NCBI RefSeq assembly: GCF_946479755.1
Contig: NZ_CAMLHC010000010.1
Span: 1 to 64,000, forward strand
Direction of reading: 5' to 3'
Source of the DNA: an uncultured Chitinophaga sp.
GTDB lineage: Bacteria; Bacteroidota; Bacteroidia; Chitinophagales; Chitinophagaceae
DNA length: 64,000 nucleotides
Shown: in pieces, positions 8,911 to 18,423 of the stretch
Layout: every line of letters begins with the position of its first letter
How positions within the stretch are numbered: the first letter of the stretch is position 1
Program-made: the position numbers and the translations under genes
The notes under the pieces: generated by a model
What the model saw: the letters and a program-made list of their open reading frames with translations, nothing else
Told to the model about the DNA's origin: nothing
Databases searched by the model: none

Positions 8911-9873
8911 ATGTTGATACTACAGCAATATATCCAGGAAGTATTGTTCAGGCAGCGGATTTGCGTTGTTCCCCATATCGGTACGTTCTCCATCCAGCAT
9001 TTCCCTGCGCGGTATAACGCCGGCGCACAAACGTTGCTGCCGCCGCGTGACCAGGTGGTTTTCACCCAGTCGTGGCAGGACGACGGCTCCTGCCTGGAAT
9101 GGATAGCCCTGAAGGAGAACCTGGTGCCTGCTGTGGCCCAGCGGAAGCTGGAAAAATACATTGAAGAGTTCAAGGAGGCCCTGCAACCGGGGCAGGCGCT
9201 GGAGCTGCCGGGTATTGGCAAGTTACAGGGCGATTTTGCCGGCAACCTGCATTTCCATGCAGAAGAGCTGCCGGTAGACCCTGCCGATCTGCCAATTACG
9301 CCGATACAGCGGCAGGAGCCTGCTGAGCCGTTTACCCCGCCTGCTGCGCCACAGGCCGCAGCCACGCCGGAAGAACCGCCGGTGCCGCCGGTGTCCGCCC
9401 CTGTAGAGCCGGTGATGACAGAAGAAGAGGAAAACACGCTGGAAGCAGTAACGGAAGGCAGTATTTTCAAATGGTGGTGGGCCGTGGCCGGCGCCCTGAT
9501 CCTGCTGGGCGGACTGGCTGCCTGGTGGTATATTGGCCGTCAGGGGGGTGATCATACGCCCGCCAGCGCCCCTGCTGCGCCGGTGACAGCAGACACAACG
9601 CAGCAGGCGATGCCCGACAGCAGCCTGGCTGCAACGCCCGCTGCGCCGGATTCCATCTCTTATTTCATTGTGCTGGAAGAATTCCCCGACAGCCTTACGG
9701 CCGCTAAGAAAACCGCTAAAAGGCAAGCCTGGGAACAGCCGGTGGTGATGATCCACCGGGGCAATCGCTATAAAGTAGCCATACCGGTAACGTCTTTACC
9801 GATAGATACTACGAGTGAATTACAGGCTAAAAGAAGTAAATACGGTATCAATAAAGCATACCTGGAGTATTGA
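8911..9873 (+). CDS. HU-CCDC81-like and SPOR domain membrane protein
   Basis: The 320-aa protein begins with two HU/CCDC81-like units (about 1-115; ICVVPHIGTFSIQ, then LPGIGKLQGDF). A Pro/Ala/Glu-rich linker follows (about 130-180). One membrane helix comes next (WWWAVAGALILLGGLAAWWY, about 190-209), then a second linker, and a C-terminal SPOR domain (about 250-320; ISYFIVLEEF ... KYGINKAYLEY). SPOR domains bind denuded peptidoglycan, whereas HU-type domains bind DNA. The topology puts the HU part in the cytoplasm and SPOR in the periplasm. Work on HU superfamily clades has suggested that such proteins tether the chromosome to the envelope. It closes the TPR-barrel gene run. Confidence 0.82.
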   Translation: MLILQQYIQEVLFRQRICVVPHIGTFSIQHFPARYNAGAQTLLPPRDQVVFTQSWQDDGSCLEWIALKENLVPAVAQRKLEKYIEEFKEALQPGQALELPGIGKLQGDFAGNLHFHAEELPVDPADLPITPIQRQEPAEPFTPPAAPQAAATPEEPPVPPVSAPVEPVMTEEEENTLEAVTEGSIFKWWWAVAGALILLGGLAAWWYIGRQGGDHTPASAPAAPVTADTTQQAMPDSSLAATPAAPDSISYFIVLEEFPDSLTAAKKTAKRQAWEQPVVMIHRGNRYKVAIPVTSLPIDTTSELQAKRSKYGINKAYLEY

Positions 9874-9876
9874 TGC

Positions 9877-10773
9877 TTATTTGATTTCCGCGGCCACGAT
9901 ATCCAGTCCTTCCGCGAAAGAGTGCGGCTGATATCCCAGCTCACTGACCGCCTTATCGATGACCAGGCCGGTTTTGGCCGGACGGGCGGCAGGCTGGGAA
10001 AGGCTTTTGGAGCTGATCTTTTCAATCAGGCTGGTGTCCAGCTGGAAGTATTCCGCTGTTTTGAGAGCCATATCATAAGGTGTCAGGACTTCACTGCCGG
10101 AGATATTGAACATCCCGGTAGCTTTCTTTTCCGCCAGTAACAGGCAACCTGTGGCCAGGTCCTGGCACAGGGTAGGCGTACGCCACTGGTCGTCTACCAC
10201 TTTTATCTTTTTACCCTGCTGGAGATTATTTTTCACCCATGTGATCATATTGCTGCGATGCGGATCGTTGGAGACGCCGTATACCAGCACGGTACGCACG
10301 ATGGCCCATGACAGCTTGCTGTTGCGCACCAGTCGTTCGGCTGCCGCTTTGCTGGTGCCATAATAATTGATGGGGTTGACCGGCGCCTCTTCGTCATAAG
10401 GGCCATTGAGGCCATCAAATACAAAGTCGGTCGAGAGGAAAATAAAAGAGGCGTTTATTTTTTCCGCTGCGTTCACGAGGTAGCGCGTAGCGCCGACGTT
10501 GGTGTCCCAGCAGGCGTCTTTGTTTTTCTCACAGTCGTCCACCTGGGACATGGCCCCGCTGTGGATGATCAGGTCAGGCTGATGTTTCTGTACCAGCTGC
10601 TGTACGCTGCCGGCATCCCGCAGGTTTACCGCTTCGTAAATGTAATGGTCGCGTTGAGGGGAACGGTTAGCACCTCTGCCGGTGGCTATTACATCGTATG
10701 TCTTGTTTTGGACGAATACCGGAATCAGGTGTTGACCCAGCAGTCCATTGCTACCTGTAATTAATACCTTCAT
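9877..10773 (-). CDS. SDR sugar-nucleotide reductase, RmlD-like
   Basis: This 298-aa protein has an N-terminal Rossmann motif TGSNGLLG (Gly7, Gly10, Gly13), the active-site segment STDFVFDG (114-121) and the catalytic Tyr138-x3-Lys142 (YYGTSK). This pattern is the RmlD/dTDP-4-dehydrorhamnose reductase branch of extended SDRs. No rmlA, B or C genes are nearby, so the true substrate is open and it may instead be a general NAD(P)H epimerase/reductase. It is convergent with the SPOR gene, leaving only 3 bp between the stop codons. Confidence 0.8.
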   Translation of the reverse strand: MKVLITGSNGLLGQHLIPVFVQNKTYDVIATGRGANRSPQRDHYIYEAVNLRDAGSVQQLVQKHQPDLIIHSGAMSQVDDCEKNKDACWDTNVGATRYLVNAAEKINASFIFLSTDFVFDGLNGPYDEEAPVNPINYYGTSKAAAERLVRNSKLSWAIVRTVLVYGVSNDPHRSNMITWVKNNLQQGKKIKVVDDQWRTPTLCQDLATGCLLLAEKKATGMFNISGSEVLTPYDMALKTAEYFQLDTSLIEKISSKSLSQPAARPAKTGLVIDKAVSELGYQPHSFAEGLDIVAAEIK

Positions 10774-10881
10774 AATGCCATATTAGTACGCTGTCTTTAA
10801 AGATAAGAAAAAATAGCTGTCAGCATTCAGCAATTAACGCCGCCGGTGTATTTTTTTTGGGAAGAGGGGCTATCAGCCTGT

Positions 10882-10932
10882 AAAAAAAGTTAGCGGAAAG
10901 CACAGTCCTGTTTTCCTGTACTTTCCGCTAAC
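10882..10932 (-). terminator. Rho-independent terminator of the prolyl oligopeptidase gene
   Basis: Arms 10889-10905 and 10916-10932 form a 17-bp stem with one mismatch and a 10-nt loop. Read on the minus strand, the stem is followed directly by a run of seven T (10882-10888 complement). It lies just after the stop of the minus-strand peptidase. Confidence 0.85.
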
Positions 10933-10953
10933 GCTATAGGCTGCAGTCGCCTG

Positions 10954-13077
10954 TTAAGGTTTCATGCCCAGGTTATACATGGTGAAAGACCATATGTCCG
11001 TCGCCTCGTCGATCAGTTTGGACGTAGGTTTTCCTGCGCCATGACCCGCCTGTGTTTCGATGCGGATCAGCACCGGGTTGGGACCGGCGTTGCAGGCCTG
11101 CAGTGTGGCGGCGAACTTAAAGGAGTGCGCCGGCACTACACGGTCGTCATGATCTGCCGTGGTCACCATGGTGGCCGGGTAAGAAACGCCTGGTTTCAGG
11201 TTGTGCAGCGGAGAGTATTTCAGCAGGTATTTAAAATCTTCCGCATTGTCGCTGCTGCCATATTCCACCGCCCAGGCCCAGCCGATGGTGAATTTCTGGA
11301 AGCGCAGCATATCCATGACACCTACTGCTGGCAGTGCCACCTTGAAGAGGTCGGGGCGTTGCGTCATGCAGGCGCCTACCAGCAGACCGCCGTTGGAACC
11401 GCCGCGGATGGCTATTTTGGAAGGATTGGTATATTTTGTTTTCACGAGGTATTCAGCGGCGCCGATGAAGTCGTCGAACACATTTTGTTTCTTTTCCTTC
11501 ATACCGGCTTTATGCCATGCTTCGCCGTATTCGCTGCCACCGCGCAGTGCCACTACCGCATAGGTGCCGCCCTGTTCCATGAAGTACAGGTTGGACACGC
11601 TGAAACCGGGTGTCTGTGCGATATTGAAACCACCGTAGCCGTAGATCAGCACGGGGTTGTTACCATTATTTTTCATGCCTTTTTTGGAAGACAGGAACAT
11701 CGGCACTTTTGTACCGTCTTTACTGGTGAAGAAAACCTGTTTGGTTTCATATTCGTCCGGGTTAAATTTCACCGCCGCTTTGTTGAACAGGGAGGTTTTA
11801 CCGGATTTGATATCATAGCGGTAGATGGTGGGTGGCGCTACAAAAGAGGTGTAGGAATAGAACAGCTCCTGGTCTTCTTTTTTACCATCGAAGCCGCTGG
11901 CGGTACCGATGCCCGGCAGTTTGACTTCGTGTTCGAGGCGGCCGGTATAATCATATTGGTATACGCGGGTGGAGGCGTCTTTCAGGTAAGAGAGGAACAG
12001 TTTGCCGCCGGCATTGCCTACGTTTTGCAGCACTTCTTTTTTTTCCGGTACGATCACTTTCCAGCTGGCTTCCGCCGGGTTGGCCGGGTCTACCAGGACG
12101 ACCTTATAATTAGGCGCCTGGTGGTTGGTGAGCACCAGCAGTTTGCCACCGTCGTTATCAATAACGGACGGTTCGTTGGAGAAACCTTTCACCAGCAGGG
12201 AGAAGTCTTTCTGATCGGGGTTTTGCATGTCGCGGAACCAGATTTCCCTGCCGGAGGTACCTTCTGATTTGGAGAGGATGAGGAAACGTTCATCTTCTGT
12301 TACGCTGGCGCCGACGGTGCGGAGCGGATGGTCTTTATCCACATAGATCAGTTCATCCTGTTCCTGCGGCTGGCCGATTTTATGAAAATATACTTTCTGG
12401 AATTCGTTCTTTTTGGACAGTTTGCTTTGTTCGTCCGGTTTATCGTAGCGGCTATAGTAGAAGCCGTCTCCTCTCCAGCTGATACCACTGAATTTGATCC
12501 ATTCCAGTTTATCGGAGAGCAGTTGTCGGGTGGCTACGTCCATTACATACCCTTCCTGCCAGTCGGACCCTGCTTTGGCGATCAGGTAGGCAGCATATTT
12601 GCCGTCTTTGGAGAAGGCGAGGGTGCCCAGGGCGGTAGTGCCGGCAGCTGACAGTTTGTTAGGATCTATAAATACTTCCGGGGTACCGTCGGGGGTGGTG
12701 CTGCGGTACAGTACGGCCTGGTTCTGGAGGCCGTCATTTTTAAAGAAGTAATAATAATTACCGTGTTTAACGGGGGCGCCTGTTTTAGGGTAGTTCCAGA
12801 GTTCTTCCAGTCTTTTTTTAACCGAAGCGCGGAAAGGGATGGTAGCGAGGTAGTCCTGGGTTACCTTGTTTTCGGCGTCTACCCAGTCTTTTGTTTCGGT
12901 GCTATGATCGTCTTCCAGCCAGCGATAGGGATCAGGGATGCGGGTACCGTGGTAATTATCTACCGTGTCTGTTTTTTTGGCAACCGGATATTGCCAGTTT
13001 TTTTGTTGTGCCATACCTTCCAAAGTCATTAAGCTCATGCCTAATATCAACCAACTCTTATTAGTCTTTTTCAACAT
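10954..13077 (-). CDS. Prolyl oligopeptidase family serine peptidase (S9A)
   Basis: This 707-aa protein has a signal peptide (MLKKTNKSWLILGMSLM..., cleavage near GMAQQK), so it is exported to the periplasm. The family start PVAKKTDTVDNYHGT...DPYRWLED marks S9A. A seven-bladed propeller fills the middle. The C-terminal hydrolase domain shows RGGSNGG (catalytic Ser about 561), DHDDRV (Asp about 645) and AGHGAG (His about 679). It cleaves short peptides on the carboxyl side of proline. All catalytic residues and the normal length are present, so it should be active. Confidence 0.94.
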   Translation of the reverse strand: MLKKTNKSWLILGMSLMTLEGMAQQKNWQYPVAKKTDTVDNYHGTRIPDPYRWLEDDHSTETKDWVDAENKVTQDYLATIPFRASVKKRLEELWNYPKTGAPVKHGNYYYFFKNDGLQNQAVLYRSTTPDGTPEVFIDPNKLSAAGTTALGTLAFSKDGKYAAYLIAKAGSDWQEGYVMDVATRQLLSDKLEWIKFSGISWRGDGFYYSRYDKPDEQSKLSKKNEFQKVYFHKIGQPQEQDELIYVDKDHPLRTVGASVTEDERFLILSKSEGTSGREIWFRDMQNPDQKDFSLLVKGFSNEPSVIDNDGGKLLVLTNHQAPNYKVVLVDPANPAEASWKVIVPEKKEVLQNVGNAGGKLFLSYLKDASTRVYQYDYTGRLEHEVKLPGIGTASGFDGKKEDQELFYSYTSFVAPPTIYRYDIKSGKTSLFNKAAVKFNPDEYETKQVFFTSKDGTKVPMFLSSKKGMKNNGNNPVLIYGYGGFNIAQTPGFSVSNLYFMEQGGTYAVVALRGGSEYGEAWHKAGMKEKKQNVFDDFIGAAEYLVKTKYTNPSKIAIRGGSNGGLLVGACMTQRPDLFKVALPAVGVMDMLRFQKFTIGWAWAVEYGSSDNAEDFKYLLKYSPLHNLKPGVSYPATMVTTADHDDRVVPAHSFKFAATLQACNAGPNPVLIRIETQAGHGAGKPTSKLIDEATDIWSFTMYNLGMKP

Positions 13078-13174
13078 GCCTATATTTTTTAAAAAAATTA
13101 GCTACTTTGTTTGATTAAAATTAAATATTTAGGTTAATTCATAAGATAACTGTTAGAAAACAATTGCAAAATGT

Positions 13175-13182
13175 TATTTTTG
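13175..13182 (+). promoter_or_regulatory. Putative -7 box of the pfkA-pyk promoter
   Basis: TATTTTTG matches TAnnTTTG and lies 33 bp before the ATG of pfkA in a very AT-rich divergent gap. A clean TTTG at -33 is not evident. Confidence 0.4.
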
Positions 13183-13214
13183 TGCGCCTTTAAGATATTT
13201 TTTTAGCAATTTAT

Positions 13215-14195
13215 ATGAAAAAATTGAACAACATTGCAGTCCTTACCTCCGGCGGAGATGCCCCGGGCATGAACGCGGCCGTTCGTGCGGTGGTAAGAAC
13301 GGGCATTTATCATCAGCTGAATGTGTTCGGCGTCATGTATGGATATAGGGGAATTTTAAAGAATGAGATTTTCCCGATGGAGTCCAAGTCAGTTGCCAAC
13401 ATCATTCAACGCGGAGGCACCATCTTAAAGACCGCCCGGTGCAAAGAGTTCTATGAATATGAAGGGCGAAAAAAGGCTTATGAAAATCTGAAGAAGCACA
13501 ACATTGACGGGTTGGTAGTGATCGGGGGAGATGGTTCGTTCAATGGGGCGCAGAAATTCAGCCAGGAATTTGACATTCCCTGTATAGGCTTGCCTGGTAC
13601 TATTGACAAGGACATTGCGGGAACTGACTTCACCATTGGTTTTGACACTGCGGTTAACACTGCGATCGAGGCCATTGACAAAATCAGGGATACCGCAGAT
13701 GCGCATGACCGGCTGTTTGTAATCGAGGTAATGGGCCGTGATGCCGGTTACATCGCATTGCACAGCGGTATCGCCACTGGTGCCGAGCATATTATGATGC
13801 CGGAACGCAAAACCGAATTACACGACATTATCGAAGAATTGCAGGCCAACGAGCGCCGCAAAAAACTGGTTAATCTGATCGTGGTGGCCGAAGGGGATGA
13901 AACCGGAGGCGCCAATGAAGTAGCACGCCGTATTAAAGAAAGTTGTCCGCAACTGGATACCAGAGTATGTATCCTCGGACATATCCAAAGGGGAGGTTCT
14001 CCCACCTGTACCGACCGTATCCTGGCCAGCCGTATGGGCTATGCCGCTGTAGACGCCCTCCTTGAAGGTATTCACAATGTGATGATCGGGATCGTAAACG
14101 ACAAGATCCATTATACCCCCCTGGACAAAGCCGTGAAAGCAAAACAGGAAATTGACCCCGAATGGTTTAAGATTGTTAAAATTCTTGCGAGTTAA
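13215..14195 (+). CDS. pfkA: ATP-dependent 6-phosphofructokinase
   Basis: This phosphorylates fructose 6-phosphate to the 1,6-bisphosphate, the committed step of glycolysis. The 326-aa protein has the nucleotide-binding start TSGGDAPGMN (11-20), GGDGS (104-108) and PGTIDKD (127-133) with the catalytic Asp131. Gly107 in GGDGS points to ATP; pyrophosphate-dependent enzymes normally have GGDDS. It is followed 12 bp later by pyruvate kinase, so both irreversible glycolytic kinases form one operon. Confidence 0.97.
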   Translation: MKKLNNIAVLTSGGDAPGMNAAVRAVVRTGIYHQLNVFGVMYGYRGILKNEIFPMESKSVANIIQRGGTILKTARCKEFYEYEGRKKAYENLKKHNIDGLVVIGGDGSFNGAQKFSQEFDIPCIGLPGTIDKDIAGTDFTIGFDTAVNTAIEAIDKIRDTADAHDRLFVIEVMGRDAGYIALHSGIATGAEHIMMPERKTELHDIIEELQANERRKKLVNLIVVAEGDETGGANEVARRIKESCPQLDTRVCILGHIQRGGSPTCTDRILASRMGYAAVDALLEGIHNVMIGIVNDKIHYTPLDKAVKAKQEIDPEWFKIVKILAS

Positions 14196-14207
14196 AAAAT
14201 AAGACTT

Positions 14208-15698
14208 ATGAGTACAAAGGATCTATCGAAATACTATCACAAGCAGATGGACAACGCTGCCGGCAGAGCACACTCTTCCCGCAAAACGAAAATCGTGGCC
14301 ACCGTTGGCCCGGCCTGTGATACCTATGAACAGCTGCTGGCACTGGTGAAAGCGGGCGTGAACGTGTTCCGCCTCAATTTCTCCCACGGCTCGCATGAAG
14401 ATAAACTGCGGATCATTGAATACATCCGCCAGATCAACAAAACCGAACCTTACAACGTAGCCATGCTCGGAGACCTTCAGGGACCGAAACTCCGCGTGGG
14501 TGAAATTGAAAATAACGCCCTGCCGCTGAAGAAAGGGGATATCCTCACCTTTGTAAATGAAAAAGTGGTGGGCAACATGGAGAAAATCTATGTTTCTTAC
14601 CCTGACCTGTATAAAGATCTTCGTATTGGCCAGAAAATACTGCTGGACGATGGTAAAATCGAAACCGTCGTAAAAGAGCTGCTGCCTGCTACCGGTGAAA
14701 TCAAAGCAGAAGTAAGCTTACCCGGCGTATTGTCTTCCAAAAAAGGTTTTAACCTGCCTGATACCAAGGTGTCCCTGCCTGCGCTGACAGAGAAGGACAT
14801 CGTGGACCTGGAATTTATCATCGACCAGGAGCTGGACTGGGTGGCCCTGTCTTTCGTACGCAGCGTAAAAGACCTGGCTGACCTGCGCAAGCGCCTGGAA
14901 GCAAGAGATTCCAAGATCAAAGTGATCTCCAAGATCGAAAAACCGGAAGCGATCCAGAACCTGAAAGAAATCATCTGGGAAAGTGACGGTGTGATGATCG
15001 CCCGCGGCGATCTCGGCGTGGAACTGCCGGTAGAGCAGATCCCGATGATCCAGAAAGATATTATCCGTAAATGTATCCACCGTGCGAAGCCCGTGATCGT
15101 GGCTACGCAGATGATGGAGAGCATGATAGACCGCACCCGTCCGAACCGTTCTGAAATCACCGACGTGGCCAACGCCGTACTGGAAGGCTCCGACGCTGTG
15201 ATGCTCAGCGGTGAAACCGCTACCGGTCAGTTCCCGGAACTGGTGATCCAGACCATGCACAAAATCATCATGGAAGTGGAAAAAGAAGCGATCATTTACA
15301 ACCGTAACCTGATCCCTCATCGCCACTCCCCTACTTTCCTCAGCGACGCCCTCTGCTACAACGCTTGTAAAATCGCGGAAGACCTGGATGCGGATGCCCT
15401 CATCGGTATGACCCAGAGCGGCTATACCGGCTTTATGCTGAGCAGCTACCGTCCGCGCTCTCCGCTGTATGTGTTCACCAAAGAAAGAACACTGGTGAAC
15501 CAGTTGAGCCTCAGCTGGGGTGTACGCGCCTTCTACTACGAAGAAGAAGAAAGCCTCGATGATATCGTATTCGATCAGATCAACATCCTGAAAGAAAGAG
15601 GTTTCATCAAAGTGGGCGACGTGGCCGTAAACACCGGCAGCACGCCGGTGAAACTGCACCTGCCGACCAACATGCTGAAAATTACGCGTGTAGAATAG
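14208..15698 (+). CDS. pyk: Pyruvate kinase
   Basis: This 496-aa enzyme transfers phosphate from phosphoenolpyruvate to ADP. Visible family motifs are KIVATVGPACDT, FRLNFSHGSHE, GDLQGPKLRVG, the B-domain insert (about 85-185), the catalytic-lysine region VISKIEKPEA, MIARGDLGVE, VIVATQMMESM and SGETATGQFPE. The length is normal and the C-terminal allosteric domain is intact. It is the second gene of the pfkA-pyk operon and ends in a strong terminator. Confidence 0.97.
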   Translation: MSTKDLSKYYHKQMDNAAGRAHSSRKTKIVATVGPACDTYEQLLALVKAGVNVFRLNFSHGSHEDKLRIIEYIRQINKTEPYNVAMLGDLQGPKLRVGEIENNALPLKKGDILTFVNEKVVGNMEKIYVSYPDLYKDLRIGQKILLDDGKIETVVKELLPATGEIKAEVSLPGVLSSKKGFNLPDTKVSLPALTEKDIVDLEFIIDQELDWVALSFVRSVKDLADLRKRLEARDSKIKVISKIEKPEAIQNLKEIIWESDGVMIARGDLGVELPVEQIPMIQKDIIRKCIHRAKPVIVATQMMESMIDRTRPNRSEITDVANAVLEGSDAVMLSGETATGQFPELVIQTMHKIIMEVEKEAIIYNRNLIPHRHSPTFLSDALCYNACKIAEDLDADALIGMTQSGYTGFMLSSYRPRSPLYVFTKERTLVNQLSLSWGVRAFYYEEEESLDDIVFDQINILKERGFIKVGDVAVNTGSTPVKLHLPTNMLKITRVE

Positions 15699-15720
15699 TA
15701 TATAACGATTATCCATATAA

Positions 15721-15757
15721 CGAAAAAGCCCGAAGCAGTTGCTTCGGGCTTTTTCGT
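15721..15757. terminator. Bidirectional terminator between pyk and the MFS gene
   Basis: A 16-bp perfect stem (15721-15736 with 15741-15756) has a 4-nt loop. The stem contains AAAAAG on the left and CTTTTT on the right, so it can stop transcription both from pyk (plus) and from the convergent MFS gene (minus). Confidence 0.9.
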
Positions 15758-15779
15758 TCAAATAACTTCCTGTCAGTAA

Positions 15780-16937
15780 TTATTTCTTTTTATAGGTCGC
15801 CAGGTAGATGGCCAGCGCAGCCAGTATCAGCAGCGTGCCGGCGATACATACCCCATTCCATTTACCGATAGACCATACCCACAGCCCTATTCCGGAGCCG
15901 AGGGAAGTACCGATGAAGCTGGTCGTCATAAACACGGTGTTCAGCCGGTTGCGCGCTTCCGGCACCAGTGCATATATGCGTGTCTGGTTGGACACGTGAA
16001 TGCCTTGTAAGCCGAGGTCTATCGCGATGATACCGATGATGATACCGATGATGTTTGCCTGGAAGACATAAAACAGCGCATAGCCGGCGAGCAGGCAGAT
16101 GATACCGTACCCGATGGCGATGCGGGGGTTCTTTTTATCCGCGATGCGTCCTATCAGCGGCGCGCCCAGTGCACCGGCGGCGGCAGCGAGGCCCATAAGG
16201 CCTATCTGTTCACTTGTGTAGCGGAACGGAGGTTCAGACAGCAGGAACACGACGGTGGTCCAGAACATACCGAACATCGCAAAACAACAGGCGTTGATGG
16301 CCGATGCTTCGCGCAGCATCGGTTGTTCTTTTGCCAGGGTGAGCAGGGACTTCATCAGATCGCCATAACTACCGGCGAACTGTGGTTTGCTTTGCGGGAA
16401 GGAGACGATCATAATGACCACCAGCAATGCGCTGATGCCTGCGGCGATGAAGAACATGGCGCGCCAGCCCCAGTGGTGCCCTACGATCCCGCTCAGGGTG
16501 CGGGACAGGAGAATACCCACCAGCAGTCCGCTCATGATGGTACCGATCACTTTTCCGCGGTTGGCCGCATCTGTCAGGTGCGCTGCCAGCGGAAGGATGA
16601 GCTGGGGTACCACCGACGTAAAGCCGATCAGCAGGCCGGTGATTTTCAGCATGAGGATGTTTTGGGAGAAGCCTGCAGCGGCGAGGGCCACCACTGCTGT
16701 GGCGGTCATGGCGATGATCTGCCCTTTACGCTCGAGCTTGTCACCCAGCGGTACGCAGAAGAGGAGTCCCAGCGCGTAGCCTACCTGGGTAAGGAAAGTG
16801 ACCTGGCCGGCATTGGCTTCCGATACGCCGAACTCCTGGCTCATCAGTACCAGCAGCGGCTGGCTGTAATAAATATTAGCGACGATCAGGCCTGTACACA
16901 GGGCCATGATCATGATATTCCATCTGCTTAATGCCAT
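15780..16937 (-). CDS. MFS transporter, sugar-efflux/drug-exporter type
   Basis: From the ATG at 16935-16937 this gives a 385-aa protein with about 12 hydrophobic segments. The loop GVPLGDKLERKG after helix 2 is the MFS motif A region (LGDKLERKGQ). The shape (VANIYYSQPLLVLMSQEFGVSEA at the start) is that of exporters annotated as YdhP/AraJ-like or 'MFS transporter'. The frame extends upstream to a TTG at 16961. However, a TAnnTTTG box overlaps that TTG on the minus strand, so translation more likely begins at the internal ATG (MALSRWN). The substrate is unknown. Confidence 0.88.
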   Translation of the reverse strand: MALSRWNIMIMALCTGLIVANIYYSQPLLVLMSQEFGVSEANAGQVTFLTQVGYALGLLFCVPLGDKLERKGQIIAMTATAVVALAAAGFSQNILMLKITGLLIGFTSVVPQLILPLAAHLTDAANRGKVIGTIMSGLLVGILLSRTLSGIVGHHWGWRAMFFIAAGISALLVVIMIVSFPQSKPQFAGSYGDLMKSLLTLAKEQPMLREASAINACCFAMFGMFWTTVVFLLSEPPFRYTSEQIGLMGLAAAAGALGAPLIGRIADKKNPRIAIGYGIICLLAGYALFYVFQANIIGIIIGIIAIDLGLQGIHVSNQTRIYALVPEARNRLNTVFMTTSFIGTSLGSGIGLWVWSIGKWNGVCIAGTLLILAALAIYLATYKKK

Positions 16938-16958
16938 AAAACCTATCTTTTGGAGGTG

Positions 16959-16966
16959 CAAAGATA
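16959..16966 (-). promoter_or_regulatory. Putative -7 box of the MFS gene
   Basis: On the minus strand this reads TATCTTTG, an exact TAnnTTTG. It sits 22 bp upstream of the chosen ATG and overlaps the rejected TTG start, which supports the shorter MFS protein. Confidence 0.5.
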
Positions 16967-17014
16967 CAGTTCTCCGTTCATCCCTGCCTGAAAGTCTGTT
17001 TAATATGAAATGGC

Positions 17015-17022
17015 TAAATTTG
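17015..17022 (+). promoter_or_regulatory. Putative -7 box of the aldehyde dehydrogenase gene
   Basis: TAAATTTG matches TAnnTTTG and lies 39 bp before the ATG at 17061. It falls inside the region that an upstream start at 17010 would make coding, so it argues for the later start. Confidence 0.45.
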
Positions 17023-17060
17023 TCATTATTTCACTGCTTACGGGCAAAAAGGTTACAGCT

Positions 17061-18416
17061 ATGTTTACAAGTATCAATCCGTTTACACAGAAGACCATTG
17101 CTGAATACACACCGCATACCAAAGCGGAAATAGAACAGAAGCTACAGACAGGAGAAAGGGCCTACCGTACGTTGTTGCAGGTACCGCTGGAACAGCGCCG
17201 GGAATGGATGATGCAGGTTGCCCGTTCACTGAAGGAGAACGTGGAAACACATGCTGCGCTGATCACGCAGGAGATGGGCAAGACGCTGAAGGAAGCCCGG
17301 GCAGAAGTGCTGAAATGTGCCTCTTCCGCCGAATACTTCGCCGAAAATATCGCTGAGATATTACAGCCGCGGCCGATACTTTCCGACGCCTATAAAAGTT
17401 ATGTCAGTTATGAGCCGAAGGGCATTATCCTGGCCATCATGCCCTGGAATTTCCCTTACTGGCAGGTTTTCCGCTTTGCTATTCCCAACCTGTTAGCCGG
17501 CAACACCGGGTTGCTGAAACATGCCAGCAACGTGAGTGGCTGTGCGCTGGCCATCGAGAAAGTGTTTATGGAATCCGGGTTTCCCGAGGGCACTTTTCAG
17601 TCGCTGCTTGTATCTTCCAAAGACCTGGAGCCGATCGTGGCCGATCCGCGGGTACAGGGCGTAACGCTGACCGGCAGCACTCCTGCCGGCAAAAGTGTGG
17701 CCGCGCTGGCAGGTAAATACCTGAAGAAAACGGTGCTGGAGCTGGGAGGCAGCGATCCGTTCATCGTGCTGAAAGATGCCGACCTGGAAGCGGCAGCACG
17801 GACAGCCGTACAGGGACGGATGCAGAATGCAGGCCAGTCCTGCATCGCCGCCAAACGGTGGATCGTAGAGAAAGAGATCGTGCCTGCGTTTACTGCGGAA
17901 GTACGCCGGCTGCTGGAGAACCTCCGGCAGGGCGACCCTACGCTGGAGGGCACCAATATGGGCCCGATGGCCCGTCCGGACCTGGCGGAGGAACTGGCCA
18001 AACAGTTACAGGACACCATCAGCCAGGGCGCCAAACTGGAATTGGGCGGCACCTATGAAGGATGTAACTTTGCTCCCACGCTGCTGACAGGTGTCACCAG
18101 CGAAATGACCGCTTTCCGGGAAGAGACCTTCGGCCCGCTGGCGGTGATTATTGAAGCTGCCGACGAAGACGAGGCCATTGCGCTGGCCAACGAGACCGAT
18201 TTCGGCCTTGGCTCCGCGCTCTGGACCAGCGACCTGGATAAAGCCGCCCGCCTTTCCTCACGGATAGAAAGCGGTAACGTGTTTATCAACGCCATGGTAC
18301 GTTCCGACGCGCGTCTGCCCTTTGGCGGCGTAAAGCAATCGGGCTATGGCCGGGAGCTGTCACTCGAAGGCACACACGAATTTTTGAACATCAAGACTGT
18401 TTATATACAACAATAA
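17061..18416 (+). CDS. NAD(P)-dependent succinate-semialdehyde-type aldehyde dehydrogenase
   Basis: The 451-aa protein starts [10 protein letters not shown], the usual beginning of this family. An upstream ATG at 17010 would add 17 residues and overlap a promoter box. Motifs are [21 protein letters not shown] (cofactor loop), LELGGSDPF with catalytic Glu227, and NAGQSC with nucleophile Cys261. The sequence is closest to the short SSADH branch (YneI/Sad-like), which oxidises succinate semialdehyde to succinate. Only motif matching supports that substrate. The gene is followed 7 bp later by coaA. Confidence 0.9.
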   Translation: MFTSINPFTQKTIAEYTPHTKAEIEQKLQTGERAYRTLLQVPLEQRREWMMQVARSLKENVETHAALITQEMGKTLKEARAEVLKCASSAEYFAENIAEILQPRPILSDAYKSYVSYEPKGIILAIMPWNFPYWQVFRFAIPNLLAGNTGLLKHASNVSGCALAIEKVFMESGFPEGTFQSLLVSSKDLEPIVADPRVQGVTLTGSTPAGKSVAALAGKYLKKTVLELGGSDPFIVLKDADLEAAARTAVQGRMQNAGQSCIAAKRWIVEKEIVPAFTAEVRRLLENLRQGDPTLEGTNMGPMARPDLAEELAKQLQDTISQGAKLELGGTYEGCNFAPTLLTGVTSEMTAFREETFGPLAVIIEAADEDEAIALANETDFGLGSALWTSDLDKAARLSSRIESGNVFINAMVRSDARLPFGGVKQSGYGRELSLEGTHEFLNIKTVYIQQ

Positions 18417-18423
18417 CTGTACA

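Noticed and set aside
17010..17060. Upstream ATG start of the aldehyde dehydrogenase
   Set aside because: A TAnnTTTG promoter box lies inside this stretch, and the family start is [10 protein letters not shown] at 17061.
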